Origin: a virus
IMG/VR virus record: IMGVR_UViG_3300042868_004862
Span: 1-37,238 of that record
Direction: 5' to 3' (one strand)
DNA length: 37,238 bases
Shown here: one piece after another, positions 20,662 to 29,822 of the stretch
Layout of the letters: the number at the start of each line of letters is the position of its first letter
How positions within the stretch are numbered: the first letter of the stretch is position 1
Position numbers and translations under genes: made by a program
The notes under the pieces: model-generated
What the model was told of the DNA's origin: nothing
Database searches by the model: none
What the model saw: the letters and a program-made list of their open reading frames with translations, nothing else

Positions 20662-21014
20662 TGGCACATTTTGTTCAAATCACTGATGGTGTAGTTACTG
20701 ACGGTATGGTTATTAACAATGCTGTTGTTGGTGATGAGTTCCCTGCATCAGAACCAATAGGGCAAGAATTTATTCGCAACCACAAATATGTTGGAACATG
20801 GTTGCAAACTTCGTACAACCATAACTTTCGCAAACAGTATGCAGGTATTGGTTTTACATACGATTCCGAGGCAGACCAGTTTGTGCAACCACAACCATAC
20901 GCTTCATGGTCGTTGGATGCCAATAATGATTGGCAACCATCAACTCCAAGACCTGAGGGTGTTTGTGTTTGGGATGAGGAGTCGTTGTCGTGGCTCGCTA
21001 TTCCCGTTGGCTGA
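20661..21014 (+). CDS. Small virion or fibre-associated protein
   Basis: The 117-residue product starts MAHFVQITDGVVTDGMVINN and later contains QYAGIGFTYDSEADQFVQPQ followed by SWSLDANNDW. This YAGIGxTYD and PQPYxSW arrangement recurs in short proteins next to tail fibres of marine and freshwater phages. The usual annotation is only structural or hypothetical. A role in fibre assembly or as a tip is inferred from position. Confidence 0.6.
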   Translation: MAHFVQITDGVVTDGMVINNAVVGDEFPASEPIGQEFIRNHKYVGTWLQTSYNHNFRKQYAGIGFTYDSEADQFVQPQPYASWSLDANNDWQPSTPRPEGVCVWDEESLSWLAIPVG

Positions 21015-22450
21015 TATTTGCACCAGTAGCAATACTCGCACTGTTTGCCCCAACTGTCCACGCTGAATCCCAACAAGGACTAGAAGCACGGTATTTCATT
21101 ATAGATGAAATACCTCCAGTTAAATCTGAACACATCTATACCGAGTGCGGTAGTGAAGTGGAAAACAACATTAACCGTTCGTATGACGGTGAACCATTCC
21201 TAGGTTGTCCAGATGATATGTTTATGGTTCATATAACGGGAACAATCATAATCCCTGAACATGACACCATAGAGTTCTGGTTGGCATCGGATGATGGTGG
21301 GACTATAAAGATTGGCTTGGACGAATGGGGTGTTTGGAATGACCAAGGTTGTTCAGCCACCGAATCAGGTCCAATAGACATTGATGCAGGAAACGCTCCA
21401 CTAGATTTGTGGGTGTACGAAAATGGTGGTGGTTCGTGCATAATGTTGGCTTGGAAGATTGATAATCAGGAATGGCAGATAGTTCCCGACTCAGCGTTTT
21501 TAACTAGTTATATACAATCCGATATAACCACAACTATTCAGGAGACAACCACAACATGGGAATCTACAACAACATTCACGACTACAACGATGACCACTTC
21601 TACTATTGCACTATCTACGACTGTGCCTGTAATAAGCGAACCAACTATTACGACACCTCAAATAATTCCCACACTCCAACCAGAGCCGACAATGCCAGAC
21701 CCGCCAGCAACGGTTCCTCTACCACAAATAGAGCCACCAACCATGCCAGAGGTACCAGTCCTCTTGCCACCAGAGATTGAAACATATCCACCAGAAACAT
21801 TAGAACTCCCTCCCTACATTGTGGACACAATGCCATTCCCTGTGGACACATACCCTACTATTGAGCCACCGCAAACGCTACCGTTTGTCGGTGAACTGCC
21901 AGGACCACCTGACACAATTGAATTGCCACCAGACACAATGCCAGAGCCTCCTGTAATCCTGCCAATCGAGTTGATTGCAGAACTGCCACCTGAACTTGTG
22001 CAAGCCCTAGAAGATGCCAGCGAAGATGTGTCTTTGACCGAAGAACAGTTTGACACGGTTGTGGAATCTATTGCTGAACTAGACGAGGAAGAAGCGGTAG
22101 CACTAATTGAGCAAATCCTTGCTACCGCAGTAACACCAGACCAAGCAACAGAACTGGCGTCCAACCCAGATGTGCTTGAGGTTGTCACCTCAGAACAGGC
22201 AGAGGAAATCTTTGACACCTTGGATGTAACCCAATTAGATAACACCCAAATAGATGCTTTGGTTGAGGCGGTTCAGTCTGCCCCCGTAACCGTTCGTAAA
22301 GCGTTCGAGAAGACCATAAACGTATTTGATGATGGTTTGGGTGATTATGTTCCAATTGGTTCTAATGTCCCCGTGGACACTCGCAGGACGCTTATAGCGG
22401 TTGCTGCTGGGGCAGCCACCGTTGCAGCAGGACAACGCAGGGTGAAGTAA
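20990..22450 (+). CDS. Secreted, membrane-anchored PA14-like protein with Thr/Pro-rich stalk
   Basis: The 486-residue product starts at GTG 20990, with GAGGAG upstream. Residues 1-25 form a signal peptide (basic start, hydrophobic IFAPVAILALFAP, cleavage after VHA). Residues about 28-165 look like a PA14-type domain (GLEARYFIID, then FWLASDDGGTIKIGLDEW). A Thr-rich stretch (about 175-215) and a long Pro/Glu/Thr region (215-320) form a stalk. A helical acidic region and a C-terminal hydrophobic segment followed by RRVK end the protein. It should sit on the host surface, not in the virion. Superinfection exclusion, adhesion or lysis timing are possible roles, none shown. Confidence 0.7.
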   Translation: MARYSRWLIFAPVAILALFAPTVHAESQQGLEARYFIIDEIPPVKSEHIYTECGSEVENNINRSYDGEPFLGCPDDMFMVHITGTIIIPEHDTIEFWLASDDGGTIKIGLDEWGVWNDQGCSATESGPIDIDAGNAPLDLWVYENGGGSCIMLAWKIDNQEWQIVPDSAFLTSYIQSDITTTIQETTTTWESTTTFTTTTMTTSTIALSTTVPVISEPTITTPQIIPTLQPEPTMPDPPATVPLPQIEPPTMPEVPVLLPPEIETYPPETLELPPYIVDTMPFPVDTYPTIEPPQTLPFVGELPGPPDTIELPPDTMPEPPVILPIELIAELPPELVQALEDASEDVSLTEEQFDTVVESIAELDEEEAVALIEQILATAVTPDQATELASNPDVLEVVTSEQAEEIFDTLDVTQLDNTQIDALVEAVQSAPVTVRKAFEKTINVFDDGLGDYVPIGSNVPVDTRRTLIAVAAGAATVAAGQRRVK

Positions 22451-22467
22451 CAGCTAGCACTATAGGT

Positions 22468-22635
22468 GTGAAGAAAATACTTTCTGAAATCCATGGTTTG
22501 ACCTGGACTCTAGCCGGCACTGGAATGGTGCTGATTACGTTGTCAGGTTCAACACGGGTATTTGGGATACAAATCACGTTGGTCGCAATTGCGATTCATC
22601 TACTTGGTGCACTATTAGGAGAAAAAAATGAATAA
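22468..22635 (+). CDS. Small two-helix membrane protein, holin-like
   Basis: The frame from GTG 22468 gives 55 residues. MKKILSEIHGLTWTLAGTGM enters a first hydrophobic segment, and ITLVAIAIHLLGALL is a second, with a Glu/Lys tail. This two-span form suits a holin, antiholin or spanin-like partner of the following gene, which it overlaps by 8 bp. It has a GGTGTG context but no strong ribosome site. Confidence 0.5.
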   Translation: MKKILSEIHGLTWTLAGTGMVLITLSGSTRVFGIQITLVAIAIHLLGALLGEKNE

Positions 22636-22897
22636 GGCAAAAGACATCGCAGGACGAATTGTAGCATTGTTTCTGACTAACGCTTTGGGCGTTGTCACTG
22701 GTGCTGCGGTAATTGCTCCTGACTTGGAAGTATGGAAGTCAGCATTGATTGCTGGTGCAGTGTCCATCTTCAAAGTAGCCGAAGGTCTTGCTAAGGCAAG
22801 CATTGATGGTGTTCTCACTAAAGATGAAATTGATGCAGCATTTGGTGCAACTCCTCAAAAGATTGCAGCTAAGAAGGCAGCCGCTAAGAAGGCATAA
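22628..22897 (+). CDS. Probable holin
   Basis: The 89-residue product has two hydrophobic helices (IVALFLTNALGVVTGAAVIA and VWKSALIAGAVSIFKVAEGL) and a Lys/Ala-rich C-terminal tail (KIAAKKAAAKKA). This matches small actinophage holins, which form lesions in the membrane to time lysis. AGGAG precedes the ATG. It lies before the large terminase, far from both lysin genes, so the lysis functions are scattered in this genome. Confidence 0.65.
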   Translation: MNKAKDIAGRIVALFLTNALGVVTGAAVIAPDLEVWKSALIAGAVSIFKVAEGLAKASIDGVLTKDEIDAAFGATPQKIAAKKAAAKKA

Positions 22898-24489
22898 TGG
22901 AACTAACCGACCTTCTCAATGAGAAGGAGTGGCGCAAGTGTAGGGGTCCAGAGAATGCAACCACTGAGGAATTGGTGGCTGCGTTCTCGCACTTTTGTGC
23001 AAACTATTGGCACATCAGACATCCTGAGCGTGGTCGTATCAAGTTTGACATGCGTGAAGCACAGATTGAAACTGTGCGATGCTGGATTGAAGACCGATAC
23101 ACGATTGTGCTAAAAGCACGTCAGATTGGTTTTTCTACTCTGGCAGCTACATTTACCTTTTGGGAAACATTTTTTTGGCCTGACCGATTCACGGTAATGC
23201 TTTCACGCACAGAGCGTGAAGCAGCCAAGTTGCTACAGAAAACCAAGTACGGTTACAAGATGATGCCGAACTGGGTTCGGCAGCGTGGGCCTGACCTGCT
23301 GTCCGATAACCAATTGAAGATGGTGTTTGCCAATGACTCTGCGATTGAGTCATTACCTTCTGGTAATGACCCTGCTCGTGGAGAATCTGTATATCGAGTG
23401 TTCATTGACGAGATGGCGTTTATCCCTAACGCTGCTGAAGCTTGGGCATCCATTGAACCGATTGCCGATGTGGGTGGACGTGTGAACTGTTTGAGCACAG
23501 CCAACGGTGAAGGGAATATATTCCATGAACTGTGGGTTGGCTCTCAAACTGGAACCAATCGGTTTACTGGAATCTTTTTTCCTTGGTCTGCTGGAGACCG
23601 TGACCAAGCATGGTATGACGCTAAGAAGGCAGACCTGCCTGATTGGCAGATGGCACAGGAATATCCTGATGACCCTGATGAAGCGTTTATCCGTTCTGGT
23701 CGTCCGGTCTTTGACCTTGAAGCGATACGACTGATTGAACCGATTGAACCTGACCGTGGATATTTGAAGGCATCATCTGGTCGTAACAACTATGACTTTT
23801 ATGAAGATGGTGGAGCTTTAGCTATTTGGGATTATCCCGCACGAGGCGAGACTTACGTGATTGGAGCGGACGTTGCAGAAGGTCTGGGGCATGGGGACTT
23901 CAGTTCTGCACACATCATCTCTGCCGATACCGGTATGGTTGTGGCGCATTGGCACGGGCACGTGGACCCTGACATTTTTGGTGAAGAGGTCTTGAAGGAG
24001 ATTGGGTATTACTACAATCGAGCCTTGATTGGTGTGGAATCAAACAACCACGGCTTGACTACTTTGAAGGGTTTGCAAAGGTCTGGTTATCGAAATATTT
24101 ATCGTCAGCGAAAGATGAACCATCGTAATCCAAAGATTAGTGAAACGATGGGTTGGAGAACTACCTCCGTGTCTAAGCCTTTGGCTATTGACGAATTGAA
24201 TGCTGCTATTCGTGACGAGAGTCTTTCTTTGTACGATGGCAAGACTATGGCTGAACTTCGCACGTTTGTGCGTGAAGCCAACGGTAAGATGCACGGCTCG
24301 CCACATGATGACCGTGTGATGTCTTTGGCTATAACTAACCAGATGTTGAAGTATGTTTGGTTGCCTGAGTACCGTTCTGAGGATTCCCCAATGAAGAACA
24401 CGATGGGTTGGTGGGAGAAGTACATTATTCGAGACATTCAGCCACAGAATGCACGAATTGGTTCTTTTAACACCAGCTCTAGTACTTAG
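22897..24489 (+). CDS. terL: Terminase large subunit
   Basis: The 530-residue product has an ATPase domain with a divergent Walker A KARQIGFST (73-81), Walker B VFIDE (168-172) and a coupling motif CLSTANGEG (199-206). An RNase H-like nuclease follows, with VIGADVAEG (Asp325), LIGVESNNHG (Glu381) and HDDRVMSLA towards the C-terminus. It powers DNA packaging and cuts the concatemer. The start overlaps the holin stop as TAATG. The full length and complete motif set indicate an intact enzyme. Confidence 0.95.
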   Translation: MELTDLLNEKEWRKCRGPENATTEELVAAFSHFCANYWHIRHPERGRIKFDMREAQIETVRCWIEDRYTIVLKARQIGFSTLAATFTFWETFFWPDRFTVMLSRTEREAAKLLQKTKYGYKMMPNWVRQRGPDLLSDNQLKMVFANDSAIESLPSGNDPARGESVYRVFIDEMAFIPNAAEAWASIEPIADVGGRVNCLSTANGEGNIFHELWVGSQTGTNRFTGIFFPWSAGDRDQAWYDAKKADLPDWQMAQEYPDDPDEAFIRSGRPVFDLEAIRLIEPIEPDRGYLKASSGRNNYDFYEDGGALAIWDYPARGETYVIGADVAEGLGHGDFSSAHIISADTGMVVAHWHGHVDPDIFGEEVLKEIGYYYNRALIGVESNNHGLTTLKGLQRSGYRNIYRQRKMNHRNPKISETMGWRTTSVSKPLAIDELNAAIRDESLSLYDGKTMAELRTFVREANGKMHGSPHDDRVMSLAITNQMLKYVWLPEYRSEDSPMKNTMGWWEKYIIRDIQPQNARIGSFNTSSST

Positions 24490-24510
24490 TAACGAATTGT
24501 CTTAATAGTT

Positions 24511-24738
24511 ATGGAAGAATTTCGTTGCTTAGACTGCCTATCGACTTTTATGGAGGCAGAACTCCCTCGTAGGGGCTCTATTTGTTTTAAGTGCCACATC
24601 AAAGGCATTAAGTGGGGTTTTACTTATGGCAAAGAGGATTTTCATGGACCTACGGTTGTTGAGCGTCAGCGTGAGCAGATGCGACAAGCTGAGTCAGCTG
24701 GCATAAAGGCTGAACCAGTTGGGCAACGGTGGGTGTGA
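24511..24738 (+). CDS. Small zinc-ribbon protein
   Basis: The 75-residue product has FRCLDCLSTFMEAE and then ICFKCHIKGIKWGF: two CxxC knuckles about 18 residues apart, forming a zinc ribbon, followed by a basic helix (ERQREQMRQAESAG). It lies between the large terminase and portal, where small proteins sometimes help packaging. Function unknown. Confidence 0.65.
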   Translation: MEEFRCLDCLSTFMEAELPRRGSICFKCHIKGIKWGFTYGKEDFHGPTVVERQREQMRQAESAGIKAEPVGQRWV

Positions 24739-24739
24739 C

Positions 24740-24955
24740 GTGGAACCAGTCTGGGTTCCCATTGTCGTCGCAATCCTCATGGGACCAGTTGTCGTCGTAT
24801 TACAGCGACTCCGAAAAGAGAACACCGACCAGCATGAAGAGGGACGCATTTTATTACGGGTCATTGGTAATAAGGTGGACAAAGTTGCTAGCAAAATTGA
24901 TGGCCATATTGGTTGGCATGAAGGTGTTAAAGACAGTGTTGGGAAAGAGGACTAA
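24740..24955 (+). CDS. Small single-pass membrane protein
   Basis: The start GTG 24740 lies one base after the previous stop. The 71-residue product begins MEPVWVPIVVAILMGPVVVV, one transmembrane segment, followed by a long polar helix (RLRKENTDQHEEGRILLRVI) and a His-containing end. N-out topology is likely. It resembles small phage membrane proteins such as Rz-like or holin partners, but no firm family is assigned. It overlaps the portal start as TAATG. Confidence 0.55.
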   Translation: MEPVWVPIVVAILMGPVVVVLQRLRKENTDQHEEGRILLRVIGNKVDKVASKIDGHIGWHEGVKDSVGKED

Positions 24956-26823
24956 TGGCTAGGACATCTAATCAAGAGCTGATTACTCGTTATCGCAAAA
25001 AGATTAATCAATCACGTCGTTGGCGAGAAGAAGAAAAATACGACGACCTTTGGCGTCGTATGATTGACATGTACCGTGGTAAGCATTACATAAAAGCTTC
25101 TGAGAGTGACCAGTTGTTGGTCAACATTGCTTTTGCAACTATTAACGTCATTGCTCCTGGTGTTAGCGTTAACTATCCAAAGATTACTGTTAATGCTCGT
25201 AAGTCGGAGCAGGCTCCGAACGCAGTTGTTACTGAAGCAATCGTGAACTATTGGTGGAAACATTATGAGTGTCAAAAGGAATTTCGTCGTGCGGTAAAAG
25301 ACACTTTGATTTGTGGTCATGGTTGGGTTAAGACCGGGTACCGTTTTGTTGAGAAGGATGTTGAGTATGAAAGTTCTGACGAACTTGCCGATGGGAGTCC
25401 CGAGTCAATAACTGAGTCTGCTCAGATTATTACAGAAGACCGTCCGTTTGTGGAACGCATTTCTCCTTTTGATGTTTTTGTGGACTCTGATTGCACATCC
25501 ATGTCAGATATGCGTTGGATTGCTCAACGCATTCGTCGACCTTTGTCTGATGTCAAAAAGGACAAGCGATACAATTCTGTTGCTCGCAACGATGCACAAC
25601 CTAGCCACTATTCTCGTTATGGATTAGATGGTGTTGGTGGTCGTGATAGACCACGACCATCGTCTGAACCTGAAGATACCTACGTAGAGATTTGGGAATA
25701 CTACGACATTGATGCAGGCAAAATGTCTGTGTTCTGTGACGGAGGCGACAAGTTTCTTGTGAACCCAACAGACATTCCTTTCTCTTTTGGACATCCATTT
25801 GTCATGATTCCAAACTATGAAGTGCCAGAGTATTTTTATCCCATGGGCGAACTAGAAGCCATCGAGCCTTTGCAGATGGAACTTAACCAGACACGTACAC
25901 AGATGATGAACCACCGTAAACGGTTTTCACGCAAGTGGCTGTACAAAGAGTCGGCATTTGATGCCGACGGTAGGTCTGCATTGGAATCAGACGAGGACAA
26001 CGTAATGGTTCCTGTTATTTCCGAAGAGAGTATCGGGAGTGTTGTTGGTCCGATGCCTGCTGTTATCAGTCCACCAGAGTTTTATAATCAGTCTGAACTT
26101 ATCTCTAGTGACATTGACCGTGTGTCTGGTGTATCTGAATATCAGCGTGGTTCGCTACCTGAGATTCGTCGTACAGCCACAGAAGCCGGCATCATTCAAG
26201 ATGCCGCTAATGCTCGTTCATCGGACAAGCTTGCTTTGATTGAACGTTCTATTGCAGAGGTTGCACGCCGCATGGTTGCTTTGGCACAAGAGTTTATGAC
26301 AGGTGAAGCTGCAGTTCGTATTGCGGGAACAGGTGCCAAACAAGTTTGGTTGAACTTTGACCGTGATTACCTACAAGGTGATTTTGACTTCGATGTAGTT
26401 GGTGGTTCTACTCAGCCCGTGAATGAGACTGTGCGACGTCAACAGGCCGTACAGGTTGTTGATGCAATGGCACCGTTTGTTAACACTGGTATTATTGATA
26501 TGCCAAAACTTGCTGGTTATCTTTTAACATACGGTTTTGGTATTAAAGATGGTGCATCATTTGTTGTCCCACCTCCACCGCCTGAGCCTCCTGCTCCACC
26601 TGCTCCAGAACCTCAGATGCCTCCTCAGGGTATGCCGCCACAAGGTATGCCTTCTCAGATGCCTCAAGAGATGTCACCTCAAATGCCACCGATGATGCCA
26701 CAAGGTATGCCACCGCAAGAGATGGGTGGTGGATTACCGCCTGAACTTGCATCATTACCTCCTGAGGTATTGATGCAGTTGATGCAACAAGCGCAGGGTG
26801 GCCAGATGCCACCACAAATGTAA
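24955..26823 (+). CDS. Portal protein
   Basis: The 622-residue product matches the podovirus-type portal pattern: helical N-terminus (NQELITRYRKKINQSRRWRE), a central stem region (LIGPLQ-like EPLQMELNQTRTQMMNHRKR) and ISSDIDRVSGVSEYQRGSLP. A long helix (LIERSIAEVARRMVALAQEF) follows. The dodecameric portal forms the DNA channel. The last 80 or so residues are a low-complexity Pro/Met/Gln tail with PPQGMPPQGMP-like repeats, unlike the rest. It lies directly after the terminase block and before scaffold and capsid, as usual. Confidence 0.88.
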   Translation: MARTSNQELITRYRKKINQSRRWREEEKYDDLWRRMIDMYRGKHYIKASESDQLLVNIAFATINVIAPGVSVNYPKITVNARKSEQAPNAVVTEAIVNYWWKHYECQKEFRRAVKDTLICGHGWVKTGYRFVEKDVEYESSDELADGSPESITESAQIITEDRPFVERISPFDVFVDSDCTSMSDMRWIAQRIRRPLSDVKKDKRYNSVARNDAQPSHYSRYGLDGVGGRDRPRPSSEPEDTYVEIWEYYDIDAGKMSVFCDGGDKFLVNPTDIPFSFGHPFVMIPNYEVPEYFYPMGELEAIEPLQMELNQTRTQMMNHRKRFSRKWLYKESAFDADGRSALESDEDNVMVPVISEESIGSVVGPMPAVISPPEFYNQSELISSDIDRVSGVSEYQRGSLPEIRRTATEAGIIQDAANARSSDKLALIERSIAEVARRMVALAQEFMTGEAAVRIAGTGAKQVWLNFDRDYLQGDFDFDVVGGSTQPVNETVRRQQAVQVVDAMAPFVNTGIIDMPKLAGYLLTYGFGIKDGASFVVPPPPPEPPAPPAPEPQMPPQGMPPQGMPSQMPQEMSPQMPPMMPQGMPPQEMGGGLPPELASLPPEVLMQLMQQAQGGQMPPQM

Positions 26824-26865
26824 CGATAAATATATAACTATAGAGCAACCCCTTGAAAGGACTCC

Positions 26866-27651
26866 ATGAGTGAAGTAGTAAGCAATGAACCAGTAGTACA
26901 AGTTGCCCCTGAGTTAGAAAGCGAAGGACAAGCAGCAGCTGCAGGAGAAATTGAAAGCCTAAGTGAGCAGGAGATTGAACTTCTTCCTGTTGATGAATAT
27001 GGCGACAAATATGTCGCTGTTCAAGTCAATGGCGAGGAAGTAAGAGTTCCTCTTAAAGAGGCGCTTTCTGGATACCAGCGTCAAGCGGATTATACCCGCA
27101 AGACACAGGAACTCAGTGAGCAACGGCGACAAGTACAGTTTGGTGGCGCATTGCAAGAAGCCTTGCAAAACGACCCAAAGGGTACTTTGGAATTGTTGAA
27201 GCAACATTACGGTTTAGACGAGACACCTTTAACCAAAGAGGAAGAAGAACTCCAAGACCCGGTTGAGAAACAATACCGACAGTTAGAACAACGAGTGCAG
27301 GCTTTTGAACATCAAAAGGCTGCAGACGAGTTGGAGCGTACTGTTGCTTCGCTGCAAGCGAAATATGAGGACTTCGATGCAAACGAAGTTGTGTCCAAAG
27401 CTTTGGCTTTGGGTTCAACCAATTTGGAAGCTGTCTACAAACAAATTTCGTTTGACAAAGTGTACGAAGATGCGAAAGCCATTCGTCAAATCCGCTCTCA
27501 AGCGGCTACCGACGAACAGACCCGCACGAGTGCAAAACGTCAAGCGGGAGTTGTTAGTGGTGGCACAACATCGTCAAGTGCTGATGTTTCTGCTAAACCA
27601 ATTACATCATTGCGAGAAGCATTTGAAGCTGCAAAGCGTCAACATGCTTAA
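26866..27651 (+). CDS. Capsid assembly scaffolding protein
   Basis: The 261-residue product is acidic at the N-terminus (ELESEGQAAAAGEIESLSEQ) and helical throughout, with the common scaffold element VPLKEALSGYQRQADYTRKT. It ends in a basic helix (SLREAFEAAKRQHA) that would bind the coat protein. Length, charge pattern and position between portal and major capsid fit the scaffold role. AAAGGA precedes the ATG. Confidence 0.82.
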   Translation: MSEVVSNEPVVQVAPELESEGQAAAAGEIESLSEQEIELLPVDEYGDKYVAVQVNGEEVRVPLKEALSGYQRQADYTRKTQELSEQRRQVQFGGALQEALQNDPKGTLELLKQHYGLDETPLTKEEEELQDPVEKQYRQLEQRVQAFEHQKAADELERTVASLQAKYEDFDANEVVSKALALGSTNLEAVYKQISFDKVYEDAKAIRQIRSQAATDEQTRTSAKRQAGVVSGGTTSSSADVSAKPITSLREAFEAAKRQHA

Positions 27652-27675
27652 CGCTTAACTTAAGGAGACAACAAT

Positions 27676-28614
27676 ATGGTCGCTGCGAACAGCAACTTTG
27701 ATAATCTATTAACAACAACCCTTGCGAACTATCGCAAGACCCTCACGGACAACGTATTTACTGCACGTCCGTTGACTTACACTCTTATGGACAAGGGTCG
27801 CATTCGTATGCTTAACGGCGGTACGAAAATTGTTGAGCCACTCATCTACGGACTCAACAGCACTGTTGGTTCGTACTCGGGTTACGAATCAATTGCGCTT
27901 ACTCCACAAGAAGGCATCTCTGCTGCAGAGTTTGAATGGCGTCAGTATGCTGGCTCGATTTCAATCTCGGGTATTGAAGAAGCCAAGAACAACGGAGACC
28001 AGGAAATCATCAACTTGTTGGAAGCAAAAATCATGCAGGCTGAAGAGTCTATGCGTGAAGGTTTCAACACGATGTTTTTCGGTGATGGAACTGGCAACAG
28101 TTCAAAGAACTGGAACGGCCTTGGCAACTTGGTTGAGTCTGGCAACACCGTTGGCGGAATTGACTCAAACACCTACACATGGTGGAGGTCATACGAAGAG
28201 AACACTGCAACTGCTTTGACTCTTGCTCAAATGTCAACCGCATACAACAGCGTTTCGGTTGGTAATGACCACCCAGACACATTGTTGACAACTCAGACTT
28301 TGTTTGAGAAGTATGAAGCATTGCTTCAACCACAACTCCGTTACACGGACACCAAGACTGCAGATGCTGGATTCCAGAACCTGTTGTTTAAGGCTGCTCC
28401 TGTAATGTACGACACTGGTTGCACAGCAGGAACGTTCTTCTTCTTGAACAGCAAGTACATCACTTTGGTTGGTCACTCAGACAAGTGGTTTGCACAAACT
28501 GCGTTTGTTTCGCCAGAAGACACTGATGCACGTTACTCGCTCATCATGTGCTACGGAAACTTGACTGTACGTAACCGTGCAAAGCAAGGCAAACTGACCG
28601 CTAAGACAGCCTAA
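27676..28614 (+). CDS. Major capsid protein
   Basis: The 312-residue product directly follows the scaffold and has a strong ribosome site (AAGGAG). The N-terminal arm (NFDNLLTTTLANYRKTLTDN), a long spine-like helix (QEIINLLEAKIMQAEESMRE) and RNRAKQGKLTAKTA at the end fit the HK97-type fold used by P22/T7-like heads. A hairpin after the next gene would uncouple expression downstream. Confidence 0.88.
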   Translation: MVAANSNFDNLLTTTLANYRKTLTDNVFTARPLTYTLMDKGRIRMLNGGTKIVEPLIYGLNSTVGSYSGYESIALTPQEGISAAEFEWRQYAGSISISGIEEAKNNGDQEIINLLEAKIMQAEESMREGFNTMFFGDGTGNSSKNWNGLGNLVESGNTVGGIDSNTYTWWRSYEENTATALTLAQMSTAYNSVSVGNDHPDTLLTTQTLFEKYEALLQPQLRYTDTKTADAGFQNLLFKAAPVMYDTGCTAGTFFFLNSKYITLVGHSDKWFAQTAFVSPEDTDARYSLIMCYGNLTVRNRAKQGKLTAKTA

Positions 28615-28644
28615 GTTAACTACTAGAAAACAAGGAGAAATATT

Positions 28645-29070
28645 ATGCCACTATTAGCAAATGATACAGACGGTGCGGTAACACGCAAGCGTATTGAAAC
28701 ATATATTGCAGCATTAGAAAAGGTTACAGCAGTAGCCATTACTGATGCAGCAACACCAACCGCCGCAGAACTACTTGTAAGCAAGTTGTTTGTCGGTACA
28801 CCAACAGTAGACACAACTTTTACTCTGCCAACCGCAGCACTTGTGCTTGCAGCGTTGACGGATGAGGCAGTTGGAACTTCGTTTGAGTTCACAATTGTGA
28901 ACCTTGCGTCAGCATACCAATACACGGTAACTACGGCTACTGGTTGGACGATTACCAACGGTGGAAACATGGTTGTGTTTGATGGAACTTCAGCAACATT
29001 CCTTGCTGTTGTAACATCATCGTCAGCAATTCAGTTGTACCGCAAGAACTCTGGTGGTGCAGTTAAGTAA
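28645..29070 (+). CDS. Capsid decoration or head-fibre protein
   Basis: The 141-residue product has an N-terminal helix (AVTRKRIETYIAALEKVTAV), a Thr/Val-rich beta domain and TTATGWTITNGGNMVV. Its placement right after the capsid gene with a good ribosome site (AAGGAG) is typical of head decoration proteins. The sequence pattern of beta strands and Gly turns fits, but no exact family can be claimed. Confidence 0.68.
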   Translation: MPLLANDTDGAVTRKRIETYIAALEKVTAVAITDAATPTAAELLVSKLFVGTPTVDTTFTLPTAALVLAALTDEAVGTSFEFTIVNLASAYQYTVTTATGWTITNGGNMVVFDGTSATFLAVVTSSSAIQLYRKNSGGAVK

Positions 29071-29082
29071 GTAATCTGATTC

Positions 29083-29112
29083 GGAGGGGTGGAGGCCACA
29101 CTCCACCCTTCC
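29083..29112 (+). terminator. Terminator-like hairpin after the capsid genes
   Basis: A 12-bp stem with one G-T pair (29083-29094 with 29101-29112) closes a six-base loop, and AAATCTATTT follows. It lies 13 bases after the decoration-gene stop. The T-tract is weak, so partial termination or mRNA 3' protection of the abundant capsid message is likely. Confidence 0.6.
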
Positions 29113-29139
29113 AAATCTATTTAGTTTTAGGAGAATAAA

Positions 29140-29295
29140 ATGCCTTACAATTACCCTCAGTTAGATAGTCATGCAAGTGCAACTCCAAAGTCTGGGACTG
29201 TCACAGCTCCAGGTTTGTATGGTCAAAGTTCAGTGCCAGTTAAAAAAGATAAGAACTATAAGGTTCGTCCAAACTCAGACAAGGTAGGCAAGTAA
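29140..29295 (+). CDS. Very small hypothetical protein (51 aa)
   Basis: The frame MPYNYPQLDSHASATPKSGT continues with GLYGQSSVPVKKDKNYK and a basic end. TTAGGAG precedes the ATG. The composition (Pro, Ser, Tyr, Lys, no hydrophobic core) suggests a disordered protein, perhaps a minor head component. It sits between capsid genes and two basic proteins in the same unit. Confidence 0.6.
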   Translation: MPYNYPQLDSHASATPKSGTVTAPGLYGQSSVPVKKDKNYKVRPNSDKVGK

Positions 29296-29297
29296 TT

Positions 29298-29822
29298 ATG
29301 GCTTATATACCAACACCTAAGAAGTATCCTAAATCACCTTCGGCTTCACGTCAAACTGGTGGTAAAGCAAAAGAGTCAATGCCAGGAGTTCGTGGCTCAG
29401 GTGAAATGATGGCACTTAAGGGAACTGGCAAGTCTTATGTTAGACCAGCAATGGCTGGTGCATCTGCAGCAGGTCGTGGTCGTGGTGGTGCAGATAGCAT
29501 GCCAAAGGCTAAAGCAAAAGCAAAAACACCAGACTTTAAAGTTGGTGGTTCGTATCGTTCGGGTCGCACGATTCAAGGTGCAACTGGAACCAAGGCTCGT
29601 GTGAGTCGTGCAGGTGCTGCTCGTGAAGGTATGGGTTCAGCATCTGGTGGTCGTGCTACAACAATGGGTGGTTTTGGTAAGACAATGCCACGCAAGTCTG
29701 CTGCAGGTCGTGGCAAGGGTGCTGATGCAATGGGTTCGGCTACTGCGAAGAGTTCATCTGCTAAGGCTGGTGCGTATGCTAAGCCAAAAGCTAAAGTTTC
29801 TCGTATGAGGTCAATGTACTAA
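29298..29822 (+). CDS. Extremely basic Gly/Ala/Lys/Arg-rich protein
   Basis: The 174-residue product lacks a hydrophobic core. It has repeated units such as SAAGRGRGGADSMPKAKAKA and later KSAAGRGKGADAMGSATAK, showing an internal duplication. The composition is like nucleoid or protamine-type proteins. It lies in the head module, so it may bind packaged DNA or line the capsid. It overlaps the next basic gene as TAATG. Function is inferred from composition only. Confidence 0.65.
   Translation: MAYIPTPKKYPKSPSASRQTGGKAKESMPGVRGSGEMMALKGTGKSYVRPAMAGASAAGRGRGGADSMPKAKAKAKTPDFKVGGSYRSGRTIQGATGTKARVSRAGAAREGMGSASGGRATTMGGFGKTMPRKSAAGRGKGADAMGSATAKSSSAKAGAYAKPKAKVSRMRSMY

Noticed and set aside
26824-26865. 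Promoter before the scaffold gene (TATAAC/TATAGA-like AT-rich stretch)
   Set aside because: No -35 match lies at a suitable distance and the portal 3' end is low-complexity; support is too weak.
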